NCBI GenBank assembly: GCA_009697485.1
Contig: SICY01000010.1
Location: 1-13,610 of the forward strand
DNA: 13,610 nucleotides
Reading direction: 5' to 3'
Source: Nitrosarchaeum sp.
GTDB lineage: Archaea > Thermoproteota > Nitrososphaeria > Nitrososphaerales > Nitrosopumilaceae
Shown here: piece by piece, positions 7,214 to 13,420 of the stretch
Numbering within the stretch: position 1 is the stretch's first letter
Layout: each line of letters begins with the position of its first letter
Made by a program: the position numbers and the translations under genes
The notes under the pieces: generated by a model
Seen by the model: only the letters and a program-made list of their open reading frames with translations
Told to the model about the DNA's origin: nothing
Databases searched by the model: none

Positions 7214-7450
7214 TTATCCCTTTTGAATAATTTGAATCACGTCAATATTAGAACTCTTAACATCAAGACAACCTTTGTTTGTCATCATTCTAGGTGTATG
7301 AGAAAAATATCTACTGTAATAATCGCCTTTTTCAACATCATCAGTTCCAATTTGTTTTGATTCAGAGTCAACTCCTATCTTTTTTAACATATCAGAAAAT
7401 TTCTCAGGCCAAGATTGTAAGACAAATGTGTCTGGCTCTGAATCATGCAT
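7214..7450 (-). CDS. Hypothetical protein, 78 aa, coupled to the 124-aa gene
   Basis: From the ATG at 7450 the protein begins MHDSEPDTFVLQSWPEKFSD. It is acidic and soluble, with an amphipathic helix (KFSDMLKKIGVD), a charged middle (KQIGTDDVEKGDYYSRYF) and a C-terminal beta-like end (IDVIQIIQKG). A TTG three codons further upstream (7459) is also possible. I prefer the ATG because CTTTATTT on the minus strand (about 7475-7482) lies at TATA distance from it. No domain is recognised. Its stop is 2 bp from the start of the 124-aa gene, which implies a shared function. Confidence 0.65.
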   Translation of the reverse strand: MHDSEPDTFVLQSWPEKFSDMLKKIGVDSESKQIGTDDVEKGDYYSRYFSHTPRMMTNKGCLDVKSSNIDVIQIIQKG

Positions 7451-7614
7451 GAAAGACAAAAAACCATACCCACAAATAAAGATATCAAGAAATTATTTGT
7501 CCATAGAGAACAGGATTGGGGCAGCACGTTATAGTGAGAATCTCGATAATATCTAGAGGCAGATTAAACATAATATCTAAGTAATGAACATATTACAAAA
7601 TTGTTAATAAAAAT

Positions 7615-7698
7615 ATGAAATGTGTTAGAAAAAATCAAACATCAGGAGTTAGTCTTGTAGATGTTCCAGAACCAACATGTGGAGATGAGGATCAATAA
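7615..7698 (+). CDS. Candidate 27-aa microprotein
   Basis: ATG to TAA gives 27 codons, starting MKCVRKNQTSGVSLVDVPEP and ending TCGDEDQ. It has a basic N-terminus, an acidic C-terminus and two Cys (residues 3 and 22). CATATTAC (7589-7596) is at TATA distance. The composition looks plausible, but the length gives little statistical support, and an antisense ORF overlaps it. Weak call. Confidence 0.22.
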   Translation: MKCVRKNQTSGVSLVDVPEPTCGDEDQ

Positions 7699-7881
7699 AC
7701 ATGATTCTTGAAGAATTTGTTGATTTTCCGTTATCGGTATTGCTATTCTTTCAATGTACATAGAAGTATGAACTTGATTTTTGCTTTTAAGATCAAATAT
7801 CGTATTCTCGTTATTGTCCGACATGTCAGATATTGGTTTTTGAGGGGTTTGTGATTCTCCGAAACGCTCCTGAACAATCCA

Positions 7882-7890
7882 ATTAAATAA
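7882..7890 (+). promoter_or_regulatory. Putative TATA element of the SDR-hotdog operon
   Basis: ATTAAATAA lies 19-27 bases before the ATG at 7909, preceded by CCA (a possible BRE edge). Spacing is that of an archaeal leaderless promoter, and no Shine-Dalgarno is present. Confidence 0.5.
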
Positions 7891-7908
7891 TACAAAAGTT
7901 TCGTAAGT

Positions 7909-9693
7909 ATGTCTATGCTGAAATTTCAGGGCAAAGTTGCTCTAGTAACAGGCAGTGGAACTGGAATTGGACAAGCCATTGCTAAAAAATTTATTGAAAA
8001 CGGCGCCAGTGTGATTATTTTAGGTAGAAGACGAGAGCCATTAGAAGAAACATCAGTAATGCTAAAAGAAATAATTTCCAAAGTAAATAGCGGTGCTACT
8101 GTGAGAATTTTCTCCGGTGTTGATGTAAGTGATGAAGCGGGAATTAATGATATGTTTGATACACTAAAAAAAGAAAACATTACAGTTGATTATGTAATTA
8201 ATAATGCAGGTGTTTCAGGACCTGTTACTTGCTTTGCAAATGCACCACTAGACGAGTTCAAAAGTACAGTTGATATTCATTTGACTGGAACATTTTGGGG
8301 TTCAGTTCAAGCACTAAAAGTAATGAAAGAAAACGGAAAAATTGTTACAATTTCAACATTTTTCACAGAAGAAAGACCACTAGAACAAAGACCGTACAGG
8401 TTTAGAAGCCCATATACTGCATCACAAGGCGCAAAAAACAGACTAGTAGAAGCAATGTCTTGGGAATTAACAGATAAAAAAATTATATCAATTGGAACAA
8501 ATCCAGGTCCCGTTCATTCAGATAGAATTTACAAGACAGTTTATCCAAAGGCTGCAGCAGAATTTTTACGAGTAAGCGGTTTTGAGGACTTGACACCAGT
8601 TCAAGTCGATGCTGCAAACAAGGAGATATTACCATTGTTAGGTGAAGATCAAAATATCATAAAAGATGGAATTGTAAAAGCAGCACAAAAACTATCAAAA
8701 GAGAATGGAAAAGATATTACAAAACTAACTGCTACTCTAGGCAATCTATTAAATAAAATTCAAAGCATTGCAGAAAAAGTTCAAAACAATACATCACACA
8801 TGATTGCAGACCAACAATTCTTAGCACAAGGACAAGTTGCAGAATCTGTTTTGAATCTATGCGATGACCAAATTGCAAAAATTCTAAACGGTAAAATCAT
8901 TCCAGGAGACAGAGTATTTTATCCAGTCAAACCACATATTGGTACCACCACACCAGGTGTGCATCAACCAGACTTTACTGGAAGATCAGTAATCTTTACA
9001 ATTGATGCTACTGAAAAATCAGATGCAGAACGAGTCGAATATTTGGCACAGCATGTTACAAAAAATGGCGGCAAAGTTGCATGTTTTATCTCTGAATCAA
9101 CTCCAAAAGAATTACAAGAATACATTAGCGGAAAATTCCATTCCCATATAGTAAATCTCAAGAATCCAGATGAGGTCCAGAGATGGCTAAATACTGCAAA
9201 GACTAATCTCGGCAGCATACTAGCAGTAATCCATATCACAGGAAAGCTGCCAAACATTGCAAAACTAACAGAACTATCAAGGGTAAAATGGCAAGAATTA
9301 ATTGAAAAATTCATCACAACTCCTGCAATTGTTGGACAAAGAGCACTAGAGCAGTTTGTTCCAGGGGGAGACAAAGACCCACGATTATACAAGAATGCAA
9401 AAGGTGCCATGATGATAATTGGACCGGATTTGCCATCGGGTGCAAAAGTCACGGGATTGCAAAGAGCACAAGTAGAGGTATTTCGCGGAGCACTAAGGCC
9501 ATTTACAACTACAGTAAACCAAGAACTAAGCGATGTACTTGATTCAAAAATTAGAATATTCTCAATATTTCCAGGTTCAGTTACTGGAGTGGAACCAAAC
9601 AATGAGAGAATTGCTCAAGCGTTAAATTTCCTAGTATCAGATAATGCGGCATCTTCATCTGAAGTCACATTTTGTGTTGATGAATCAAGATAA
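7909..9693 (+). CDS. Tandem short-chain dehydrogenase/reductase (SDR) protein, 594 aa, malonyl-CoA-reductase-N-like architecture
   Basis: Domain 1 (about 5-220) is a classical SDR. It has TGSGTGIG (14-21) as the dinucleotide-binding loop, NNAG (98-101), S149/T150 at the catalytic Ser position, Y169 at the catalytic Tyr and NPGPVHSDRI (198-207) after it. The catalytic Lys expected four residues after Y169 is Q173 (YTASQ). A helical linker (about 225-345) follows. Domain 2 (about 355-594) keeps an SDR-like fold pattern (VIFTIDATEKSDAERVEYLA at the start; FSIFPGSVTG and ALNFLVSDNAASSSEVTFCV at the end). It lacks both the glycine-rich loop and YxxxK. Two SDR units with a degenerate second one, plus PGPxxSDRI, recall the N-terminal half of Chloroflexus malonyl-CoA reductase, which reduces malonate semialdehyde to 3-hydroxypropionate. 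That likeness is from memory. It is probably cytosolic and NAD(P)-binding; the substrate is unknown. Confidence 0.85.
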   Translation: MSMLKFQGKVALVTGSGTGIGQAIAKKFIENGASVIILGRRREPLEETSVMLKEIISKVNSGATVRIFSGVDVSDEAGINDMFDTLKKENITVDYVINNAGVSGPVTCFANAPLDEFKSTVDIHLTGTFWGSVQALKVMKENGKIVTISTFFTEERPLEQRPYRFRSPYTASQGAKNRLVEAMSWELTDKKIISIGTNPGPVHSDRIYKTVYPKAAAEFLRVSGFEDLTPVQVDAANKEILPLLGEDQNIIKDGIVKAAQKLSKENGKDITKLTATLGNLLNKIQSIAEKVQNNTSHMIADQQFLAQGQVAESVLNLCDDQIAKILNGKIIPGDRVFYPVKPHIGTTTPGVHQPDFTGRSVIFTIDATEKSDAERVEYLAQHVTKNGGKVACFISESTPKELQEYISGKFHSHIVNLKNPDEVQRWLNTAKTNLGSILAVIHITGKLPNIAKLTELSRVKWQELIEKFITTPAIVGQRALEQFVPGGDKDPRLYKNAKGAMMIIGPDLPSGAKVTGLQRAQVEVFRGALRPFTTTVNQELSDVLDSKIRIFSIFPGSVTGVEPNNERIAQALNFLVSDNAASSSEVTFCVDESR

Positions 9694-9695
9694 GG

Positions 9696-10145
9696 ATGAA
9701 AAAATTCTCTGAGCTCAAAGTAGGAGACGAATTTTTTTCCACATGCAGCATTTCAGAAAAAGAACTAACAGAATATCTAAAGTTTTCCAGAATAAAAAAT
9801 GCGTTTTTAGAAGATACACAAAATACAAAACAAAAAATGGTTTCAGGCAGAGCCATTCTATCAAGAATGGAAGGCGAATTCACCAGACTGAGTCAAATTT
9901 ATGGAAATCACATCATATTTGTTGGAACTGACGGAGACTCAGATTGGGGGAATAGAAGTAGTAGGTTTCTAAAGCCATTATACACAGATGAAGTATTAAA
10001 GATAGAATTCACCGTATCTGCAAAAGAAGACATTGATGAGAAATTTGGGAAAATTGCAATAGACTACGAAGGAACAAAGCAAGACGGAGAGATAATAGTA
10101 CTATCAAAGAAAAACTGGTATCGAATTAAAAAAATAGTAACCTAG
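9696..10145 (+). CDS. MaoC-like hotdog-fold protein, catalytic Asp/His not evident
   Basis: This 149-aa protein starts MKKFSELKVGDEFFSTCSIS, the usual opening of MaoC/hydratase-type hotdog domains ('F..l.vGde......is..dl..y'). The later RFLKPLYTDEVLKIEFTVSA (90-109) matches the '+FlkPv..GD.l.....V' strand pair, and IAIDYEGTKQDGEIIVLSKK the last strands. Between them, where active MaoC enzymes carry D...P.H.D, this protein has SRIKNAFLEDTQNTKQKMVSGR (31-52), with no His. So it may be an inactive or regulatory hotdog, a CoA- or acyl-binding subunit, or have moved chemistry. The ATG is 2 bp after the SDR stop (TAAGGATG), which indicates translational coupling. The partner is presumably the SDR protein, as in reductase/dehydratase pairs acting on acyl thioesters. 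Confidence 0.75.
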   Translation: MKKFSELKVGDEFFSTCSISEKELTEYLKFSRIKNAFLEDTQNTKQKMVSGRAILSRMEGEFTRLSQIYGNHIIFVGTDGDSDWGNRSSRFLKPLYTDEVLKIEFTVSAKEDIDEKFGKIAIDYEGTKQDGEIIVLSKKNWYRIKKIVT

Positions 10146-10161
10146 ATTTGGTAAACTATAG

Positions 10162-10169
10162 TTAAAATA
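10162..10169 (+). promoter_or_regulatory. Putative TATA element of the 87-aa gene
   Basis: TTAAAATA lies 21-28 bases before the ATG at 10190. This distance favours the ATG over the in-frame TTG at 10175, which would lie only 6-13 bases after the element. Confidence 0.4.
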
Positions 10170-10189
10170 GTAATTTGAGAAATAGTGTT

Positions 10190-10453
10190 ATGAAGATAAC
10201 TGAAATAAAAATAGACGATAGTCAAACCGGTTATTATTGGCTCCAAATTTATGTCAAAAATCAAAAAGAAGCATTTTCATTAAGACAACAAATTTTGGAA
10301 GACCAAGAAATCAGAGAAAGATTACAAAAAGCAATCAAAGACAATCAAAAAATAGCATCCCAGTCATCCGTTCCAATGGAAATCATAATCCATAATATTA
10401 TCACAGAAAAACTTGAATCAATCCTTGATGGAAAAGAGGGTCAAAGTAATTAG
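10190..10453 (+). CDS. Hypothetical small soluble protein, 87 aa
   Basis: From the ATG at 10190 the protein starts MKITEIKIDDSQTGYYWLQI. It reads as two beta strands (KITEIKIDD, YYWLQIYVKN) followed by a long charged helix (QKEAFSLRQQILEDQEIRER and on to KAIKDNQKI). A second helix ends it (EIIIHNIITEKLESILDGK). No Cys or membrane segment is present. No family is recognised; the pattern suggests a small alpha/beta dimer-forming protein. It lies 44 bp after the hotdog gene on the same strand but with its own TATA-like element, so it is probably an independent unit. Confidence 0.7.
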   Translation: MKITEIKIDDSQTGYYWLQIYVKNQKEAFSLRQQILEDQEIRERLQKAIKDNQKIASQSSVPMEIIIHNIITEKLESILDGKEGQSN

Positions 10454-10541
10454 ATTCCATAGTATTGATTTTCTAAACTCTTTTTCAGTAATCTAATAAC
10501 TTTGTAGTAATGGTTTAATGCAATAATAAAATTCATATCTT

Positions 10542-10631
10542 ATGAGCCTAGATTGCAGCTGTACCGTCAACGATTATGGAGAATTACTTCAAGAATGCGA
10601 TGGACATAGAGAAGCAAATTTTATGAAATAG
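10542..10631 (+). CDS. Candidate 29-aa metal-binding microprotein (CxC...CxxH)
   Basis: ATG to TAG gives 29 codons: MSLDCSCTVNDYGELLQECD, then GHREANFMK. Cys5, Cys7, Cys19 and His22 form a CxC-x11-CxxH set spaced around a turn (NDYGE), which would suit one zinc or iron atom in a tiny zinc-knuckle-like fold. TTTAATGC (10514-10521) lies 21-28 bases upstream, the leaderless promoter distance seen for other genes here. I know of no named family. The ordered ligand pattern and acidic spacer make a chance ORF less likely, but the size leaves real doubt. Confidence 0.5.
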   Translation: MSLDCSCTVNDYGELLQECDGHREANFMK

Positions 10632-10651
10632 GCTCCACATTATTTGATTTT

Positions 10652-10778
10652 ATGATGCCCCCTCAAAAGTGGAGGCAAATGAAATGTGCTAACTAGTTTA
10701 TGTGAGCTATTTGGCTTCCAGCTAACACCGCGAGATGCACCTGACTCAATGAGTGCCCAATACAAAACACAGTATTAA
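10652..10778 (+). pseudogene. Possible frameshifted microprotein gene
   Basis: Two short coding-like stretches in different frames follow each other. Frame A, ATG 10652 to TAG 10696, reads MMPPQKWRQMKCAN. Frame B, a GTG-led run from 10686 to TAA 10778, reads MLTSLCELFGFQLTPRDAPD then SMSAQYKTQY. Each looks like protein (KWRQMKC; CELFGFQLTPRDAP). Joined by one frame change near 10686-10696 they would make one small protein of roughly 40 residues. Alternatives are one genuine 30-aa GTG-started ORF, programmed frameshifting, or chance. Confidence 0.3.
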
Positions 10779-10797
10779 AAAACAAAGATAAAAAAAA
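10777..10797 (-). terminator. Oligo-T terminator region of the TauE/SafE gene
   Basis: On the minus strand, a run of eight T (10797 to 10790) is followed by TATCTTTG and a run of six T (10782 to 10777). These lie 35-55 bases past the TauE stop. Tandem oligo-T tracts are typical archaeal transcription ends. The region overlaps the end of the microprotein candidate on the other strand. Confidence 0.5.
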
Positions 10798-10831
10798 GTC
10801 ACCGATTGGTAAACACTATTTACAATGTGCT

Positions 10832-11602
10832 TTAGCCGCCAATTAACAGATTTTCAGCTGCCGAATCAAAAAATAATTTAATTGCAGCTATAATTATTAT
10901 TGCTGAAACTAGAATTTGCAGCGATCGTTCTTTAATATCCAAAGAGAGACGTGCACCAATTATTCCACCAACAAAAGCGCCTGCAGCTAACAGACCTGCC
11001 TGGAGAAAATCAGGATGACCAAGTATGCTATGAGTAATAATACCAGATAGAGATGCAAAGAGCAAAATGAACTGCGATGTAGGTGCAGCTTTTTTCATAG
11101 TCATTCCAATTCCTACTACCATTAATGGCACAAAGACAGTCCCTCCACCTATTCCAAAAAAAGACGAAATTATTCCAGCAAAAAAGCTTGCAGAAATAAC
11201 AAAGACAATCATTTGTTTTGTGAGATTTTTTTCTTTGGTCTCTATTTTTTTTCTCAAAAATATATAGACTGCAGAAGAGACCAATACCAATCCAAATAAT
11301 ATTTTAAATATTCCAGGAGTTACATCGCTGGATAGATACGCCCCTAAAACAGTTCCAGGAATGCTCAATAATCCAAGCTTTAATCCAATGGAGTAATCAA
11401 TTCTTTTTTGACGCGAATATGAAATTGTAGAACCAACTGCATTGCTAAAGGCTGCAAAGAGACTGTTACTTGCAGCCAGTGTTGGTGAAAAACCAAAAAA
11501 TGTCAAGACAGGTACAACTACAATTCCTCCGCCAAGGCCAATCATAGATCCGAGTATTCCAGCTGCAAACCCTAGCGGGATTAACCATAATTGATCAATC
11601 AT
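10832..11602 (-). CDS. TauE/SafE family membrane transporter
   Basis: This protein of about 256 aa is strongly hydrophobic with 7-8 predicted membrane segments. The two halves carry the family's repeated glycine motif, IGLGGGIVVVPVL near the N-terminus and FGIGGGTVFVPLM about 128 residues later, an internal duplication typical of TauE/SafE (DUF81). ASNSLFAAFSNAVGS and KKAAPTSQFILLFASLSG follow each copy. Family members export sulfite, sulfonates or other small organic anions; the substrate cannot be told here. I start at ATG 11602, preceded by GTGGAATCT; an in-frame GTG at 11611 would add three residues. It is the last gene of a minus-strand run with two exported proteins. The gap to the upstream gene is only about 37 bp, so co-transcription is possible. 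Confidence 0.9.
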   Translation of the reverse strand: MIDQLWLIPLGFAAGILGSMIGLGGGIVVVPVLTFFGFSPTLAASNSLFAAFSNAVGSTISYSRQKRIDYSIGLKLGLLSIPGTVLGAYLSSDVTPGIFKILFGLVLVSSAVYIFLRKKIETKEKNLTKQMIVFVISASFFAGIISSFFGIGGGTVFVPLMVVGIGMTMKKAAPTSQFILLFASLSGIITHSILGHPDFLQAGLLAAGAFVGGIIGARLSLDIKERSLQILVSAIIIIAAIKLFFDSAAENLLIGG

Positions 11603-11639
11603 AGATTCCACTCATACCGATTCTGTACATATCTTGGAT

Positions 11640-12380
11640 TTAGTTTGATATTATGAATTTCCAAAGATATCCTTCGGTGTTTGTAGTGACTTCTAAGAGT
11701 AGTTGTTTTTGGGCAAAGCCGGTAATTTTGGAGCTACTAGTAGTTCCCTTTGCCTCCAAGTGATGGGATTTTGCAGTATCAATCCAAGCAGAGACAGACT
11801 CTAGATTGCCTGGTTTTTGGTCTTGCCAGCAATCACACACAATGGACTCTACCATGATTTGATAAGTTGACTTGATATCATCCAGACTAGACATGTCTGG
11901 GTCTGTTTGAATTATCCCCAATACAGCATTAGGTGAATCCACACTACCAATCATGTGAATATTTCCAATAAACTTGCCCTCTGAATCTTTTAGTTCTGTT
12001 GAGGTACAGTATTCAATGGAATTTTGTTTCTCAGCATCACTATAGAAAGTGCAATATTTTGCAATAGAGCCACCTGATATTTTTAATGCACTAGACATGG
12101 AGATTCCTTTTGCAGCAAGTGAGGATTTCATAAGAGAGTTTGAATCAACATATGATAGATCAATTGGTGTGATGAGTTTAGTTGGAACTGCAGTGTTGTT
12201 CGTTGGGATTATAGTATCATTTGTTGGGTTTTCTCTGATTGGAATTGATTCATTTACTGGTTTTTCATTTATTGGTTCAGTTACTGTGATTGATTTTTGA
12301 TTCATAGAAACTAGCATAGTAATTAGAATTGTTGTAATGATAACTCCAAAAATAATAGGTATGAGAATTTTCTTGTTCAT
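11640..12380 (-). CDS. Signal-anchored extracytoplasmic protein of unknown function, 246 aa
   Basis: A short basic start (MNKK) leads into one hydrophobic segment (about 5-25), then a low-complexity Asn/Thr/Pro/Glu linker (about 30-70). A folded domain of about 170 residues follows. The topology is an N-terminal anchor with an extracytoplasmic domain. Four Cys are paired by position: C110 and C125 (YCTFYSDAEKQNSIEYC) and C182/C184 (VCDCW). These suggest disulfides or a metal site outside the cell. NNT and NES/NDT sequons in the linker could be glycosylated. No enzyme motif is recognised. TTATAATA lies about 20-27 bases before the ATG, a good leaderless promoter. It sits between a DUF192 protein and a TauE transporter, so an envelope role is likely. 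Confidence 0.75.
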   Translation of the reverse strand: MNKKILIPIIFGVIITTILITMLVSMNQKSITVTEPINEKPVNESIPIRENPTNDTIIPTNNTAVPTKLITPIDLSYVDSNSLMKSSLAAKGISMSSALKISGGSIAKYCTFYSDAEKQNSIEYCTSTELKDSEGKFIGNIHMIGSVDSPNAVLGIIQTDPDMSSLDDIKSTYQIMVESIVCDCWQDQKPGNLESVSAWIDTAKSHHLEAKGTTSSSKITGFAQKQLLLEVTTNTEGYLWKFIISN

Positions 12381-12422
12381 TTTATTAGTGGAATTATTAT
12401 TATAACATAAGGTTTTGCAATT

Positions 12423-12914
12423 CTAAATGGAAATTATATTTAGCTTTGAATCTTTTGTGATATGGAATTTATCTACAAATCCAGAAGTCACTTCTAAAAT
12501 GTACAATGCTTCACCATCAGGGGTAATGCTTTGGCATGCCATAGTTTCAAGTGCAGTCTTGCATGGAGGAATGTCTTTTTCAATATGGATAATGTTGCCG
12601 TCTTTATCAAACCAGATCATATCTAGTGGAAATTGCATGTTTAACATCCAAAGCGAGTAAATCCCTGCATTGTCAAAAACAAATATCATTCCTTGGTTGT
12701 ATGGTAATTGGTCCTGAAACATCAAGCCCCTTACACGTCTTGGCTCTGTATCGGCAACTTGGACCTCTAATGGAATATCATCTATTTTTATAGTGCCTCT
12801 TGGGAATTCTACTGATTCGAGCTTACTGTCACTTGGAATTGACATTACACCAACAACCCCAATAATTGCAGCCGCTATTACCACGGGAATTAGAATCTGA
12901 GTTCGAGTTGCCAT
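12423..12914 (-). CDS. Signal-anchored DUF192 family protein
   Basis: This 163-aa protein has a hydrophobic anchor or signal at about residues 7-25 (ILIPVVIAAAIIGVVGVM), then a DUF192 domain. The diagnostic elements are VQVADTEPRRVRGLMF (51-66), GMIFVFDNAG (75-84) and WMLNMQFPLDMIWFDKDGNI (89-108). The usual EALYILEV near 135-142 and a C-terminal strand follow. DUF192 proteins are small, mostly exported single-domain proteins of uncertain function. C118 and C127 frame an exposed loop (PPCKTALETMACQS) and may form a disulfide outside the cell. On the minus strand, a TTTTAAAA element about 20-27 bases upstream of the ATG serves as a likely TATA box. It lies 42 bp ahead of the 246-aa exported protein. 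Confidence 0.88.
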   Translation of the reverse strand: MATRTQILIPVVIAAAIIGVVGVMSIPSDSKLESVEFPRGTIKIDDIPLEVQVADTEPRRVRGLMFQDQLPYNQGMIFVFDNAGIYSLWMLNMQFPLDMIWFDKDGNIIHIEKDIPPCKTALETMACQSITPDGEALYILEVTSGFVDKFHITKDSKLNIISI

Positions 12915-13002
12915 GAAGAAGGTGATTTTTTCCTTTTAAAATACATTGTATTGTGTATTATCAAAGCCAGTTAACACGATTTTAAGATATTTTCGTTTAA
13001 GA

Positions 13003-13308
13003 TTATCGTCCTTTTTGACTAAATCCAGGTATGATTTTAAAGTTAGATGCAGAAGATGTTTGAAATTTTTTACCTGTTTTTTTCTTTTTTGATTCAATGT
13101 TTGTGCGCCCTACAATTTTGAAAATTTTTTCTACAGGTGGTTTGACTTTGTCATCCGTGTAAATGATGTTTGTTGGAGAAGTTTTTTTCTCTGCCTTTTT
13201 CTTTTTTGATTTTTCAGTATATGTCGGGTTTTTTTGTGTCCATTTGATATTGCTTGTGCCTGACAAAGAAGATTGTTCAAGCATATAATCACCTAATGAA
13301 TTTCCCAT
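13003..13308 (-). CDS. Lysine-rich small protein, 101 aa
   Basis: No family is recognised. After MGNSLGDYMLEQ the protein is hydrophilic and strongly basic, with about 21 Lys in 101 residues. These include two similar clusters, KSKKKKAEKK (about 33-42) and SKKKKTGKK (about 73-81). Between them lies a short region that could fold (SPTNIIYTDDKVKPPVEKIFKIVGRTN). It is likely mostly disordered and may bind nucleic acid or another polyanion; this is inferred from charge alone. The ATG at 13308 has GGAAGAAT just before it, a weak ribosome-binding signal. It stands alone: 88 bp separate its stop from the DUF192 start, and its upstream side is the AT-rich right end of the window. Confidence 0.65.
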   Translation of the reverse strand: MGNSLGDYMLEQSSLSGTSNIKWTQKNPTYTEKSKKKKAEKKTSPTNIIYTDDKVKPPVEKIFKIVGRTNIESKKKKTGKKFQTSSASNFKIIPGFSQKGR

Positions 13309-13420
13309 ATTCTTCCATTATTACTATGAACATAAGCGTATGGATCTAGAATCTATTCCATGATATTTTTTAAATTTTATACAAAAATAAATATTTCAAA
13401 AATAGAAAAAATAATACAAC

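Larger units (their letters stand above)
7451..7908. other. Gene-poor stretch before the SDR operon
   Basis: These 458 bases contain no convincing long gene. I see a 27-codon plus-strand ORF (7615-7698, listed separately). A 60-codon minus-strand ORF (7642-7824) begins like a soluble protein (MSDNNENTIFDLKSKNQ) but ends in an improbable Cys/Trp/Leu-rich tail. Also present are an 8-bp palindrome GACATGTC (7820-7827) and the SDR promoter. The minus-strand frame stays open upstream of 7824 across the SDR promoter without a start codon, which could mark a decayed gene or chance. No tRNA-like arms were seen. Confidence 0.5.
10454..10831. other. 378-bp stretch without a conventional gene
   Basis: This gap holds a T-rich end after the 87-aa gene (CTTTTTC near 10481), the candidate CxC...CxxH microprotein (10542-10631) and an interrupted coding-like stretch (10652-10778). 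It also holds oligo-A tracts (10777-10782 and 10790-10797) that are oligo-T for the minus-strand TauE gene arriving from the right. No RNA gene was recognised. Confidence 0.6.

Noticed and set aside
7701..7763. 20-codon ORF (MILEEFVDFPLSVLLFFQCT)
   Set aside because: Too short, with no promoter or SD signal; within chance expectation.
8964..9602. 212-codon open frame on the minus strand inside the SDR gene
   Set aside because: Its composition (Ser/Phe/Pro/Cys-rich) is that of an antisense shadow, while the plus-strand frame has clear SDR motifs and a coupled downstream gene.
10175..10189. TTG start five codons upstream for the 87-aa protein
   Set aside because: Too close to the TATA-like element at 10162-10169; the ATG at 10190 fits the leaderless spacing.
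10653..10680. Hairpin-like GCCCCCTC-AAAA-GTGGAGGC
   Set aside because: The stem has two mismatches in eight pairs and is not followed by an oligo-T tract on either strand; not a convincing terminator or RNA element.
12049..12300. 83-codon plus-strand hydrophobic ORF opposite the anchored 246-aa protein
   Set aside because: Its phenylalanine/valine-rich repeats are the reverse reading of the Asn/Pro/Glu linker and lie opposite a better-supported gene.
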